Origin: G963422745 sp963422745
GTDB lineage: Bacteria; Actinomycetota; Acidimicrobiia; Acidimicrobiales; Aldehydirespiratoraceae
Assembly (NCBI GenBank): GCA_963422745.1
Contig: OY730477.1
Span: 310,001-374,000 of the forward strand
Direction of reading: 5' to 3'
Length of the DNA stretch: 64,000 bases
Part shown: piece by piece, positions 24,965 through 34,635 of the stretch
Layout of the letters: each line of letters opens with the position of its first letter
Numbering within the stretch: the stretch's first letter is position 1
Notes under the pieces: model-generated
Database searches by the model: none
Told to the model about the DNA's origin: nothing
Seen by the model: the letters and a program-made list of their open reading frames with translations, nothing else
Made by a program: the position numbers and the translations under genes

Positions 24965-25966
24965 ATGAGTCGCAACATCGGCGAGGGTTTCGAGCAGCGT
25001 GAGCGACAGCGCCGCAGTGTCTCAGCTCAGCAGTATCTGCAATGGACCCGCTGGGCGATCTGGGCACTGACGGTCATCGTGGTCACTGGTGCCGCCGTGC
25101 GTCTGACCGGGTCCGGGTTGGGATGTTCGGACTGGCCGAACTGTACCGAAGACCGGTTCGTCGCGAAGCTGGAGTACCACGCATTGATTGAGTTCGTGAA
25201 CCGTTTGTTCACCGGGGTCGTGGCCCTGGCCGTGATCTTCACGGTTCTGGGCTCGCTTTTCAGGGTCCCGAGGCGTCGTGACCTCACCGGATGGTCGCTC
25301 GGGCTGGTGGCCGGTGTGATCGCGCAGGTAATTTTGGGTGCCCTGCTCGTACGAACAGAACTTGATCCCCGCTTCACGATGGGCCACTTTTTGTTGTCCA
25401 TGGTGCTCTTGTGGAATGCGGTGGTGCTTCATCACCACGCCGGGTCCAGCAACACCAGGCCGCCACAGGCGCTGATTTCAGTACCGAGCAACCACCTTGA
25501 CCCGGGTAGGTTGCCGGTGTTGGTACGCCTGACCACGGCGATGGGTGCCGTGGTGTTGGTTAGCGGAACAATCGTCACGGGGTCGGGACCTCATTCGGGA
25601 TCCGAGCACGCTGGCGTCGCCGAACGGTTGCCGTTCGTGGTACGTGAGGTGACCCGGGTCCACAGCATCCTCGCGCTGGTTTTGATCGGCTTGGTCGCCT
25701 TGGTCTATGTCCACGCCCACCAAGAGGGTTTGAGCACTACCCGTCGGCGCGCGGCCGTCACAGCAGCTCTGCTCGTCGGGCAGGCAATAATTGGTTACGG
25801 GCAGTATTTCTTGGGGGTGCCGGTACTGATGGTTGGTGTCCACGTCACGCTTGCGTCTTTGGGGTGGATCAATCTCGTCCGTCTCCATCTAAGTTCAAGA
25901 GTCCCTACGCTCGACAGGAGCCGGAACTGTTGTCGGGTTGGAGACGAACCTGAGGAGGTGAGGTGA
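24965..25966 (+). CDS. ctaA: Heme A synthase (COX15/CtaA)
   Basis: Oxidises the C8 methyl of heme O to give heme A for the aa3 oxidase. 333 residues with eight helices in two four-helix halves. Seen: TGAAVRLTGSGLGCSDWPNC near residue 46 with the cysteine pair, the first His pair in EYHALIEFVNRL near residue 71 and GHFLLSM near residue 140, and the second-half histidines in VREVTRVHSILALV and VGVHVTLASLGWI. Divergent from ctaB across a repeat array. Its stop overlaps the clpS ATG (TGATG). Confidence 0.96.
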   Translation: MSRNIGEGFEQRERQRRSVSAQQYLQWTRWAIWALTVIVVTGAAVRLTGSGLGCSDWPNCTEDRFVAKLEYHALIEFVNRLFTGVVALAVIFTVLGSLFRVPRRRDLTGWSLGLVAGVIAQVILGALLVRTELDPRFTMGHFLLSMVLLWNAVVLHHHAGSSNTRPPQALISVPSNHLDPGRLPVLVRLTTAMGAVVLVSGTIVTGSGPHSGSEHAGVAERLPFVVREVTRVHSILALVLIGLVALVYVHAHQEGLSTTRRRAAVTAALLVGQAIIGYGQYFLGVPVLMVGVHVTLASLGWINLVRLHLSSRVPTLDRSRNCCRVGDEPEEVR

Positions 25967-26250
25967 TGGCTCCCGCAATCGTGCGGCCCGACCTTGATGA
26001 GCGGTCTGAGGTTCGAACTCACGGTCCCTGGAAGGTGATCGTCTGGGACGACCCCATCAACTTGATGTCCTTCGTGACTTACGTCTTTCGGAGACTGTTC
26101 GGATATTCCAAAGCGAAGGCCCACCGACTGATGATGCAGGTCCACACCGAGGGTCGGGCGGTGGTTTCGTCGGGCCCGCTGGAAAAGGCCGAACTGGACG
26201 TGGTTCGACTGCATGAACACGGCCTTTGGGCGACGCTGGAGCAGGACTGA
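25966..26250 (+). CDS. clpS: ATP-dependent Clp protease adaptor ClpS
   Basis: Adaptor that delivers N-degron substrates to ClpAP/ClpCP. 94 residues. The family core is clear: WKVIVWDDPINLMSFVTYVFRRLFGYSKAKAHRLMMQVHTEGRAVV, with DDPxN and the substrate-pocket His (VHTEG). AGGAGG lies 7 nt before ATG 25966, which overlaps the ctaA stop; GTG 25963 is less likely. It is followed immediately by a DUF2017 gene, the usual actinobacterial arrangement. Confidence 0.96.
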   Translation: MAPAIVRPDLDERSEVRTHGPWKVIVWDDPINLMSFVTYVFRRLFGYSKAKAHRLMMQVHTEGRAVVSSGPLEKAELDVVRLHEHGLWATLEQD

Positions 26251-26733
26251 ATGGACCAACCACCGTTTCGCTGGGCTAACGGAGTCGTGATCGTTGACTT
26301 GGGCGTAAACGAGCAGAAAATACTGGACCTGCTCCTGTCGCTGTACCTTCAGGTCTTAAAGGCCGACGAAGACCCTGCGGTTTGGCGGCTGCACCCTCCG
26401 GCGCATCCCAACGACAGTACCGCAGAAGCAGTATATCGGGCGATGGTTGACGACGACCTGTCGGCGCAACGACTTGAGGCTATCCAGACCGTCCGTGCTG
26501 GCATCGCAGGCCGCGAGTTGGATGACGACGACGTATCGGCGTGGATACGAACGCTAAACGGTTTGCGGTTGGTTTTGGGCGTACGGCTCGAGGTTGATGT
26601 GCACGGCCACGATCATCTAGTGGACCTGCCCCTTGAGGACTCACGCAGCTCCCCGGCGGCCGTTTACGATTGGCTCGGCTTCATGCTTGAAGAGTTAGTC
26701 GGTTCGGCAAGCCAAGGCTTCGCCAACTCCTAG
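26251..26733 (+). CDS. DUF2017 family protein
   Basis: A 160-residue alpha-helical protein of the actinobacterial DUF2017 family, normally encoded next to clpS. The conserved C-terminal part AAVYDWLGFMLEELV and the central RLHPPAHPND are visible. Start ATG lies on the base after the clpS stop. Function is unknown; the linkage suggests a role in ClpS-dependent proteolysis but this is inference. Confidence 0.85.
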   Translation: MDQPPFRWANGVVIVDLGVNEQKILDLLLSLYLQVLKADEDPAVWRLHPPAHPNDSTAEAVYRAMVDDDLSAQRLEAIQTVRAGIAGRELDDDDVSAWIRTLNGLRLVLGVRLEVDVHGHDHLVDLPLEDSRSSPAAVYDWLGFMLEELVGSASQGFANS

Positions 26734-26828
26734 ACCCATACACCTCCCAGACCCATACACTTCGTCAGGTTGTCATCGCTGTAGCGGGCACGTACTGTTC
26801 CGGGTTCGGTCGAGATTTCGATCCGAGT

Positions 26829-26906
26829 GGTCCTGTAGATCAGTTTGGAGTGATCGCCACCCTGTCAAGGTGGAGGCCGCGGGTTCAAATCCCGTCAGGA
26901 CCGCCA
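26829..26906 (+). tRNA. tRNA-Asp (GTC)
   Basis: Acceptor stem GGTCCTG pairs with CAGGACC, anticodon loop CTGTCAA gives GTC, T-arm GGGTTCAAATCCC is standard, discriminator G is followed by an encoded CCA. One nt separates it from the next tRNA. Confidence 0.95.
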
Positions 26907-26907
26907 C

Positions 26908-26983
26908 GGTCGGGTAGCTCAGTTGGCAGAGCGTCCGCCTGAAAAGCGGAAAGTCACCGGATCGACGCCGGTCCCGACCACCA
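26908..26983 (+). tRNA. tRNA-Phe (GAA)
   Basis: Acceptor GGTCGGG/CCCGACC, D-arm GCTCAGTTGGCAGAGC, anticodon loop CTGAAAA gives GAA, T-loop in CCGGATCGACGCCGG, discriminator A, encoded CCA. Confidence 0.95.
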
Positions 26984-27043
26984 AAGGCCCTACACCCAAA
27001 AAGGCCCGATTTGGGGCGGTTCTTGAAACGGCCACTCGTGCAC

Positions 27044-29164
27044 CTACAGCGCAGACGCAGCGGCAAAGCCGTCGTGGATGGCACCTTCGATGTAACCAAC
27101 ACCGGTGCAGTCGCCGATCTCGACAGGTTCCATGCCAGCCGTTCGCAACGTATCGGCGAAGTCGTGGTTGGCAGTGAGGCCCGTCGCCAAGATGACGTGA
27201 GCAGCTGGGGTGACCCGGTCCATTCCGCCTGCTCGGTAATGGACCGCAGCGTCTTGGATGCGAATGTTGTCAACGTTGGTGATGATGTCGGCACCGTGTT
27301 CACGCAGATCCGCCAAGACACGCCAGCGCCGGGGATGTGCCATCTCCAATGCGGGCTTGTCTCCTTGTTCCAATACGGTGACTGCGCGGCCTCGTTCCGT
27401 TAGGAACTCGCTGAGTTCGATGCCGACGAGACCTCCTCCGATCACCACCACCGTTTTCCCGATCGGCATATACAGCCGGGTGTAACGAACCAGGCGAGCC
27501 GGATCCTTCATTACCCCGAGCATCCCTGCAACTTTGACCGCTAAGCGTCCGAACGGCGACAGAGCAGCCATTGCAGATCCAGTTTCACCCATTAGCAGTT
27601 CCCGCAAGGTATCGCCGTCGACCACATGGGCGAGATCAACGCCGACAATCTCGGGAAGATCTCGGCGCGCGCCCGTAGCCACGATTACCGCACCGGGCTG
27701 CAGCGCCTTGATCTCATCGACCGTCACGGATCGCCCGAGCCGGACGTCAACACCGGCCCGGTCGACTTGACGCTCCATCCAGGCAAGCAGACGCCTGTTG
27801 GGTTCATACACGACGGCTGCGAATCGCAGCGACCCGCCGAGGCGAGACGCCTGCTCAAATAGTATGACCTCGTGGCCGCGACGCGCCGCCACCCGGGCCG
27901 CCTCCATTCCGCCAGGTCCGCCACCGACGATCACAACCCTTCGTGGATTGTCGGTGGCGGTGCGCTCGACGTCGGCCAGTTCGATTTCGTGCGCAAGGAC
28001 GGGATTCACTGCGCAACGCACTTGTTGATCAAAGAAGGGCTGGGCAACACACACGTAGCAGTTGATACACGGCCGGATGTCGGCGGACCGGCCAGCCGAC
28101 AACTTAGAAACCAGTTCCGGATCGGCCAGCAATTGGCGCCCCATCGCTATGAGATCAGCCTTGTCGTGGGCGATCATCTCGTTTCCAACGGCGGGGGAGA
28201 TCCGTCCGACGCCTATAACAGGGACCGACACGACCTGCTTGAGTCGACCTGACAGGGCGGCATGAGGGGCCTGTCGATACGGCAGGGTGCCCTCGGTAAA
28301 TGCCGGACCAGAGGTGGCGTCGCCATAAGCACTCAGATGAATGGCGTCGGCGCCGGCTTGCTCAGCTAGCACCGCCACCTTTTCGGTGTCGGCGAACCGA
28401 ATACCTTCGGGGGTGCGGTACTCAAGCGCATCAAGGCGGCACCAGACCGGGTAATCGGCTCCGGCTCGGGCTTTGCACTCCCGCAATACATCGCACAGCA
28501 ATCGGGCGCGGTTCTCCAGTGATCCGCCATAGTCGTCGTCACGATGGTTCCACTGCGGCGACAAGAACGATGAGATCAGATAGCCGTGGGCGGCGTGGAT
28601 CTCCACCCCATCGAATCCGGCCCGCCGGGCGCGCAGAGTCGCCGCCGCAAAGATGTCAATCATCTCCTCAATCGCCGCCGTGTCCATCTCAACGTACTCG
28701 GGAGCGCGGCCTGCGACGGCTTGGCTCATCAGTGCCAGCTCCTCGGAGGAGAGATCGCCGACCATGTCCAGCGACCCGTGCCATCTCGGAATCGACGGGA
28801 CACCAATTTTGCGACCCTCCTTGATATCAAGACGCGAGACCTTGCCGTGGTGGACCAACTGAACTGCGATCTTGGCGCCATGGCTCTGGACCTTGCATGT
28901 GAGATCGGCAAGCGCCGGGATGAAGACGTCATCGGATAGTCCGAGTTGGTGTACCGAATTGGCACCTCGGGGGTAGGCCGCGGCACACACCTCGGTGACA
29001 ATCAGCCCAACACCGCCACGGGCACGTTCGGTGTAGTAGTGAATCAGTTCGCGGTTTGCCTGTCCGTCGGCAGCCACGATCTCAACACCCATCGGTGCCA
29101 TCACTACCCTGTTGCGCAACTCCATCGATCCGATCCGTGCAGGCTGCAGCAGGTGCTCAAACAC
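27044..29164 (-). CDS. FMN/FAD/4Fe-4S oxidoreductase (2,4-dienoyl-CoA reductase/TMADH family)
   Basis: A 706-residue flavoenzyme of the FadH/trimethylamine-dehydrogenase type. The N-terminal old-yellow-enzyme TIM barrel (LRNRVVMAPM; EIHAAHGYLISSFLSP near residue 190; GVGRIS) binds FMN. The linker CINCYVC...RCAVNP near residue 372 binds a 4Fe-4S cluster. A C-terminal FAD/NAD(P) region has RRVVIVGGGPGGMEAA (about 405) and TVVVIGGGLVGIELSEFL (about 573). The CxxCxxC spacing is closer to TMADH than to E. coli FadH. The substrate may be an unsaturated acyl-CoA or a tertiary amine; sequence alone does not decide. Confidence 0.88.
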   Translation of the reverse strand: MFEHLLQPARIGSMELRNRVVMAPMGVEIVAADGQANRELIHYYTERARGGVGLIVTEVCAAAYPRGANSVHQLGLSDDVFIPALADLTCKVQSHGAKIAVQLVHHGKVSRLDIKEGRKIGVPSIPRWHGSLDMVGDLSSEELALMSQAVAGRAPEYVEMDTAAIEEMIDIFAAATLRARRAGFDGVEIHAAHGYLISSFLSPQWNHRDDDYGGSLENRARLLCDVLRECKARAGADYPVWCRLDALEYRTPEGIRFADTEKVAVLAEQAGADAIHLSAYGDATSGPAFTEGTLPYRQAPHAALSGRLKQVVSVPVIGVGRISPAVGNEMIAHDKADLIAMGRQLLADPELVSKLSAGRSADIRPCINCYVCVAQPFFDQQVRCAVNPVLAHEIELADVERTATDNPRRVVIVGGGPGGMEAARVAARRGHEVILFEQASRLGGSLRFAAVVYEPNRRLLAWMERQVDRAGVDVRLGRSVTVDEIKALQPGAVIVATGARRDLPEIVGVDLAHVVDGDTLRELLMGETGSAMAALSPFGRLAVKVAGMLGVMKDPARLVRYTRLYMPIGKTVVVIGGGLVGIELSEFLTERGRAVTVLEQGDKPALEMAHPRRWRVLADLREHGADIITNVDNIRIQDAAVHYRAGGMDRVTPAAHVILATGLTANHDFADTLRTAGMEPVEIGDCTGVGYIEGAIHDGFAAASAL

Positions 29165-29225
29165 ACTTTGAGACTACTCGCCCCCGGGAACCGTTGAAGC
29201 CCTGCCGACGAAACCCCGCGCTCAT
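29165..29225. other. Short spacer before repeat array
   Basis: Spacer upstream of the flavoenzyme gene; no gene seen. With the adjoining array it makes a 416-bp stretch without a coding region. Confidence 0.4.
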
Positions 29226-29559
29226 CGCTAACCCACAGCGTTGATCAGAACCGCGCCAAGCATGACAGAACCCACAAAACCCGCCTCTACCGCTAACCCA
29301 CAGCCTTGATCAGAACCGCGCCAAGCATGACAGAACCCACAAAACCCGCCTCTACCGCTAACCCACAGCCTTGATCAGAACCGCGCCAAGCATGACAGAA
29401 CCCACAAAACCCGCCTCTACCGCTAACCCACAGCCTTGATCAGAACCGCGCCAAGCATGACGAAACCCACAAAACCCGCCTCTACCGCTAACCCACAGCC
29501 TTGATCAGAACCGCGCCAAGCATGACAGAACCCACAAAACCCGCCTCTACCGCTAACCG
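29226..29559. repeat. 65-bp tandem repeat array, 5 copies plus partial
   Basis: Five copies starting at 29226, 29291, 29356, 29421 and 29486, then nine bases of a sixth. The unit begins CGCTAACCCACAGCCTTG and ends AACCCGCCTCTAC. Only single-base differences separate copies (for example CAGCG in copy 1 and one substitution in copy 4). It lies 22 bp beyond the malic enzyme stop on that gene's 3' side. The period is not a multiple of three and no open frame crosses it usefully. Confidence 0.97.
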
Positions 29560-29580
29560 CTGGCCCTCGGCGGATATCCG

Positions 29581-31086
29581 CTAGGTGATTGGGGGGATCG
29601 CGGCAATTACAGCCGCAGCCACTGCCGGTGCAACGGACCTGTTGAAAACGCTCGGCACGACGCGATCTGCAGCAAGCTCATCATCGCTTACACAAGCAGC
29701 AATGGCCACCGCTGCAGCAGACTTCATCGATTCGGTGATCGAAACGGCGCGTCCGTTGAGCGCACCCCTGAAAATGCCAGGAAACGCCAAGACGTTGTTG
29801 ATCTGGTTCGGATAGTCCGAGCGTCCCGTCGCCGTGATCGCAGCGAGGCCTTCGAGAGCCTCGGGACGTATCTCCGGGTCGGGGTTGGCAAGGGCGAACA
29901 CGATCGGCTCGGCCGCCATACGACCTACATCTGCGGGTTCAAGCAGGTCCGGGGCCGACACCCCGATGAATACATCGGCGCCAAAGAGAACATCGCGCAG
30001 GCTTCCCGTCCTATGACCGGGATTCGTGACTTCGGCGAAGCGTTCCTTGACCGGGTTGAGTCCCATCCGTCCGGCATAGACAGCACCACGGCGATCGACT
30101 CCGACTATCTCAGCAACACCCGCTCGGAGCAGGATATTACCGATCGCCACCCCAGCGGCACCCATGCCTGATATCACCACCCGCAGGTCCGACATTGACT
30201 TGTCGACAACCTTCACAGCGTTCTTCAATGCAGCCAACACAACGATGGCAGTGCCGTGTTGATCGTCGTGGAAAACTGGGATGTTTAGGGCATGGATGAG
30301 CCGTTCCTCGATCTCAAAGCAAGCCGGAGCTGCGATGTCCTCCAGGTTGATACCACCGAAATTGGGGGCCAGGCGGGTGACCGTCTCGACCACTTGATCG
30401 GGATCGGTGGCATCCAGACAGATAGGGAAGGCATCAACCCCTGCGAACTCCTTGAACAGCAGAGTCTTGCCTTCCATGACCGGCAAGGCGGCAGCAGGCC
30501 CGACATTGCCGAGACCCAAGACTGCAGTTCCATCGGTGACGATGGCCACCATGTTCTTTTTCATGGTGTAGGTGTGGGCCAACTCCGGATCTCTTTGGAT
30601 GCTGGCGCAAATCCTTGCGACGCCAGGCGTGTAGGCCATTGCCAGATCGTGGGCATCATTTAGGGCGCATCGCGGCAACACCTCAATCTTGCCACCTTCA
30701 TGCAGACGGAAGGTCCGATCCCACCACTCGTTTATTTCCACACCGACAGTTGCTTGCACGGCAGCGACGATTCGCCGCGCATGATCCGCGCTGCTGGCAT
30801 GAATGTCAACTTCGCAGCCGACCTTGTCACCTTTCGCATCGATTCGAGACAGGCCAGCAATGTTTCCACCCATTTCACCGATCACCGTTGAGAATCTGCC
30901 CAATGTGCCGGGCACATTCTCCAGCGCGACTCTCATGCAAATCGAATTGGCAGCAGTCGGGATCTTCTTCGGGGTCACGGTGTTCACGAATGTCTGGCTG
31001 GCCGGTTTGATCTCAGATGGAATCGCATATCGCAGTATGGCTGACAAGAATGCAATACCGGTACTTGAGTGATGCCAATAATTCAC
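29581..31086 (-). CDS. NAD-dependent malic enzyme with N-terminal ACT domain
   Basis: Decarboxylates malate to pyruvate, linking the TCA cycle to pyruvate. An ACT-like domain (RVALENVPGTLGRFSTVIGEMGG, about residues 48-125) precedes the malic domain (DAHDLAMAYTPGVARIC; VAIVTDGTAVLGLGNVGP near residue 180) and the NAD domain (FHDDQHGTAIVVLAALKNA near residue 270; ISGMGAAGVAIG). ACT fusions in this class suggest allosteric control by a small ligand. The start is uncertain: the GTG at 31086 has no clear ribosome site, and ATG 30936 falls at the very first ACT strand, so the true start probably lies between. Confidence 0.92.
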   Translation of the reverse strand: MNYWHHSSTGIAFLSAILRYAIPSEIKPASQTFVNTVTPKKIPTAANSICMRVALENVPGTLGRFSTVIGEMGGNIAGLSRIDAKGDKVGCEVDIHASSADHARRIVAAVQATVGVEINEWWDRTFRLHEGGKIEVLPRCALNDAHDLAMAYTPGVARICASIQRDPELAHTYTMKKNMVAIVTDGTAVLGLGNVGPAAALPVMEGKTLLFKEFAGVDAFPICLDATDPDQVVETVTRLAPNFGGINLEDIAAPACFEIEERLIHALNIPVFHDDQHGTAIVVLAALKNAVKVVDKSMSDLRVVISGMGAAGVAIGNILLRAGVAEIVGVDRRGAVYAGRMGLNPVKERFAEVTNPGHRTGSLRDVLFGADVFIGVSAPDLLEPADVGRMAAEPIVFALANPDPEIRPEALEGLAAITATGRSDYPNQINNVLAFPGIFRGALNGRAVSITESMKSAAAVAIAACVSDDELAADRVVPSVFNRSVAPAVAAAVIAAIPPIT

Positions 31087-31271
31087 TCACTCAACCAAGA
31101 CGCTAAAGTCACTCTGTCATTGCGTTGGCATGCGGGCGATTGGCACCGCAACACAAACTCGGAACCGCACTCATGTCAACATAAGAATCAATAAACTGCC
31201 GCAACTCATAAGAGTACGTGTATGGTTGTCGAACCTTGCTATATCAAATTCAGAGATAAGGGGTAACTATC

Positions 31272-31661
31272 ATGATGTCTGATGATCATAAGGCAGCCTT
31301 AGCAACCGGTCGGTCGCAAGCCAAGGCTGTGAGGGCTTATCTAGAAGCCTTGGAAGACCGATCCAGGCGAGGCCGTAGGCGGACGCCCGAAGCCATGCGC
31401 GAACGAATTGAAGAGATCAATTCAAGCATCGGCGATGTCAACGCTCTGTCACGTCTGAAGATGGTGCAGGAGCGCCTGGATCTCACGGAAGCCTTGGAGG
31501 TAGCAGAGGCCTCGGTCGCAATTGAGGACCTTGAAGACGCATTCGTCAAGGTAGCTGCCGAGTACAGCCAGAACCGTGGCATCGGGCATGCGGCTTGGCG
31601 CGAGGTCGGCGTTTCCTCCTCAGTGCTTAAGAGAGCGGGCGTCACACGCGAGAATCGCTAA
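31272..31661 (+). CDS. Small conserved helical protein, unknown function
   Basis: A 129-residue, charged, mainly helical protein. The first 75 residues are rich in R, K and E and look coiled-coil-forming (RSRRGRRRTPEAMRERIEEIN). The last 35 residues (YSQNRGIGHAAWREVGVSSSVLKRAGV) resemble a small DNA-binding-like helical motif. I recall similar small proteins in other actinobacteria, with no assigned role. AAGGGG lies 8 nt before ATG 31272. Upstream 185 bp (31087-31271) is comparatively AT-rich with a TATATC box near 31238, a plausible but weak promoter. Confidence 0.7.
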   Translation: MMSDDHKAALATGRSQAKAVRAYLEALEDRSRRGRRRTPEAMRERIEEINSSIGDVNALSRLKMVQERLDLTEALEVAEASVAIEDLEDAFVKVAAEYSQNRGIGHAAWREVGVSSSVLKRAGVTRENR

Positions 31662-31733
31662 CCGAATCTCCGCGGCCTCATACATTTGTTAGGCACGTAC
31701 ATTCAATAGGGCTGACATCAATTAGGGCTGCGT

Positions 31734-33194
31734 TCAGACTCGCATTTGTGGGCTCGTTGAAGCAGCTTCGCGATGCTCATTGATGAACGCTTGTGCCCTA
31801 ACCACAACCCTGGCGATCTGATCGGCAGCTGAGCCGACGAAATGTGCCGCCTCTGGCATCAGGTCAAGCAGCGCCTCACGATCCAGGGGAATCCTAGGAT
31901 CGTCCGCTACCCGATCCGTCAGGGTCGCTCCGCCAATTCCTGATCGGCGATTGAGCGCAGCCGACAATGCGTGCTCCTTCAGGAGTTCATATGCCTCTTC
32001 CCGACCGAGCCCAGCAGCCACCGCACCCGCGAGCATTCGTGTGCTGGCCAGGAACGGCAAATCGTTTTGCACTTCGGCGGTAAGACGACCCTCAAACACT
32101 TTCATCTCGTTGAACACGCTTATCGCTGTCTGCAGCAGACCGTCCGCGGCCAAGAAGACATCGGGAAAGATGACCCGCCGGGCTGCACTACACGACACGT
32201 CACCTTCATTCCACTGACGGCCAGCCAGGCTGGTCGTCATCATCAGGTACCCGTCGAGCACGGTCCGCAGCGAACTGACCCGTTCACAGGAACGGGCGTT
32301 CATCTTATGTGGCATGGCCGATGACCCGACTTGGCCCTCCACGAAACCCTCTGTTACGAACTCGTGACCGGCCATGAGCCGAAGCGTGGTGCAAACATCC
32401 GCCGGTGCCGAAACAGCCTGAACGATGGCACTCACCACATCCAAATCCAGCGTACGAGGATAAACTTGTCCGACCGAATCGAGAACCCTCGAAAAACCGA
32501 GATGGTGGGCTACTATCTGTTCAAGTCTGTCGACCTTGGCTGGGTCTCCCAAAAGGTCGAGTTGATCGAGTCTTGTCCCGACAGGACCCTTGAGACCTCT
32601 GAGCGGGTAGCGGTTGAGCAGGTCCTCAAGTCGCTCAATGCCTAGGATGGTTTCCTCGGCGCCATTGGCGAAACGCTTGCCCAGAGTGGTAGCTTGGGCC
32701 GCAACATTGTGGGTACGCGCCACCATCACCAACTCGGCGTGCGTCTGCGCCGCCTTGACGAGACAGGCCAGGACCGCCACCATCCTGTCCCGTACCAATT
32801 CCAGACTCTCGCGGATCAGTAGCTGCTCAACATTTTCGGTGAGGTCGCGCGAGGTCATGCCTCGGTGGATTTGCTCATGGCCTGCGATCGCGCAGAACTC
32901 CTCAATGCGTGCTTTGACGTCGTGACGACAACGGGCTTCGCGACGAGCAATAGAGGTGAGATTCACTACACGCACGACCGATTCGTAGTCGGTAATCACT
33001 TCAGGGGCGATCTTTACGCCGAGTGCAGCCTGGGCGCGGAGTACCGCGATCCATAGCTTGCGTTCGCAAACGATCCGACGGCTCGGAGACCAGATGGCAT
33101 TCATGTCGGTGCTTGCGTAGCGAGCCGACAAGACGTTGGGAATCGCTTCGAGCTGACCTTGCGCTGTGATGTCACTCATGGAATCGGTCGTCAC
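31734..33194 (-). CDS. purB: Adenylosuccinate lyase
   Basis: Releases fumarate from adenylosuccinate and SAICAR in purine synthesis. 486 residues of the aspartase/fumarase superfamily. Catalytic blocks: HRGMTSRDLTENVEQL near residue 108, ARTHNVAAQATTLGKRF near residue 155, and the signature GSSAMPHKMNARSCERV near residue 290. It begins 15 nt after purA ends, on the same strand, so the two AMP-branch enzymes are probably co-transcribed. Confidence 0.95.
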   Translation of the reverse strand: MTTDSMSDITAQGQLEAIPNVLSARYASTDMNAIWSPSRRIVCERKLWIAVLRAQAALGVKIAPEVITDYESVVRVVNLTSIARREARCRHDVKARIEEFCAIAGHEQIHRGMTSRDLTENVEQLLIRESLELVRDRMVAVLACLVKAAQTHAELVMVARTHNVAAQATTLGKRFANGAEETILGIERLEDLLNRYPLRGLKGPVGTRLDQLDLLGDPAKVDRLEQIVAHHLGFSRVLDSVGQVYPRTLDLDVVSAIVQAVSAPADVCTTLRLMAGHEFVTEGFVEGQVGSSAMPHKMNARSCERVSSLRTVLDGYLMMTTSLAGRQWNEGDVSCSAARRVIFPDVFLAADGLLQTAISVFNEMKVFEGRLTAEVQNDLPFLASTRMLAGAVAAGLGREEAYELLKEHALSAALNRRSGIGGATLTDRVADDPRIPLDREALLDLMPEAAHFVGSAADQIARVVVRAQAFINEHREAASTSPQMRV

Positions 33195-33209
33195 GGCATT
33201 CGGGCAAGT

Positions 33210-34490
33210 TTAGGCTGCGCGGTCCAAGAACTGTTCACGGCCCGGGCCGACACCCACCAGTCGAATGGGCACACCGACACAGTCTTCAAGAAATGCGATG
33301 TATTCACTGGCCGCTGCCGGAAGATCAGCCGGGTCGGTGATGTCACAGATTACGCGATTCCAGCCCGGAAGCTCCTCAAATACGGGCACCGCATCATGAA
33401 AGTCGGATTGGTGATAGGGCACCCGGTCGGTTCGTCGGCCATTGATTTCGTATGCAACACAAACCCGGAGCAAATTGAGCTGGTCCAAAACATCGAGCTT
33501 TGTGAGCGCGATTTCCGACAGTGAATTCAACCGGACCGCGTGACGCATCATCACAGCATCGAACCAGCCGGGCCGCCGTCGGCGACCCGTGTTCGTGCCG
33601 TATTCACGACCGACATTGACGAGATGCTCACCGGTCTCGTCAAACAATTCGGTGGGGAACGGTCCCGAGCCCACCCGGGTCACATAGGCCTTGGCTATGC
33701 CGATGATTCTTCGGATCGATCGAGGACCAATTCCCGAGCCTGTACAGGCACCCCCGGCAACCGGGTTGGAGGATGTGACAAATGGGTAGGTACCGTGATC
33801 GAGATCAAGAAACGTTGCTTGAGCACCTTCGAGCAGAACCTCTAGACCGGCATCGAGAGCGTCGTGAAGCACTGCAACCGTATCGGCTACATGCGGGACT
33901 AGTCGCGGCGCGTACTCATCGAGATACAGGTCGGCTATTTCGCTTGCAGCAACGGGATCCCTATCGAACACCTTGGTGAGTATTTGGTTCGTTTGTTTGA
34001 GGACCACGTCAAGCTTTTGCCGAAAGATCTTGGGGTCTAGAAGATCTTGAACACGGAGCCCGACCCGCATTGCCTTGTCCGCGTAGGCGGGGCCGATTCC
34101 GCGCTTGGTGGTACCGAGTTTGCCGTCTCCGAGATTGCGTTCGTGCAGAGCGTCGAGTTCTTGATGATACGGCATGATCAGATGCGCACAGCCCGACACC
34201 AGCAGAGAAGAGCAGTCGACCTGCTTGCTTTTGAGAATGTCCATTTCGGCGATCAACACGCGCGGGTCCACGACGACCCCGTTGCCAATAATTGGGGTGA
34301 TGTGGTCATAGAGAACTCCGCTCGGTACGAGCTGGAGTGTGAATGTCTCTCCGTTGACGACGATCGTATGTCCCGCGTTGTTACCACCCTGATAGCGAAC
34401 GACGAGGTCCATCTCCCGGGCAACGAGATCCGTGAACTTACCTTTGCCTTCGTCACCCCACTGAGTACCGACAACGACGGTCGCGGGCAC
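33210..34490 (-). CDS. purA: Adenylosuccinate synthetase
   Basis: Joins IMP and aspartate using GTP, the committed step to AMP. 426 residues with the N-terminal GTP motif VVVGTQWGDEGKGK, NAGHTIV near residue 38, the IMP region GTTKRGIGPAYADK near residue 130, and GAQATFLDLDHGTYPFVTSSNP near residue 215. Start GTG 34490 is supported by AAGGAGGG a few nt upstream. Operon with purB. Confidence 0.97.
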   Translation of the reverse strand: MPATVVVGTQWGDEGKGKFTDLVAREMDLVVRYQGGNNAGHTIVVNGETFTLQLVPSGVLYDHITPIIGNGVVVDPRVLIAEMDILKSKQVDCSSLLVSGCAHLIMPYHQELDALHERNLGDGKLGTTKRGIGPAYADKAMRVGLRVQDLLDPKIFRQKLDVVLKQTNQILTKVFDRDPVAASEIADLYLDEYAPRLVPHVADTVAVLHDALDAGLEVLLEGAQATFLDLDHGTYPFVTSSNPVAGGACTGSGIGPRSIRRIIGIAKAYVTRVGSGPFPTELFDETGEHLVNVGREYGTNTGRRRRPGWFDAVMMRHAVRLNSLSEIALTKLDVLDQLNLLRVCVAYEINGRRTDRVPYHQSDFHDAVPVFEELPGWNRVICDITDPADLPAAASEYIAFLEDCVGVPIRLVGVGPGREQFLDRAA

Positions 34491-34635
34491 GACGCCCTCC
34501 TTGGGTCATGAGGCAGGTCTTCCATGCCCAGCCTTGGATCCAGGATACGCCCGATTGTGGGATAAAGGTTGCGTAAAGGTGCCAGCCACCACCGCCCGAT
34601 CTTGATGAATCGGGCAGTCACCGAAACAGCAGCTG

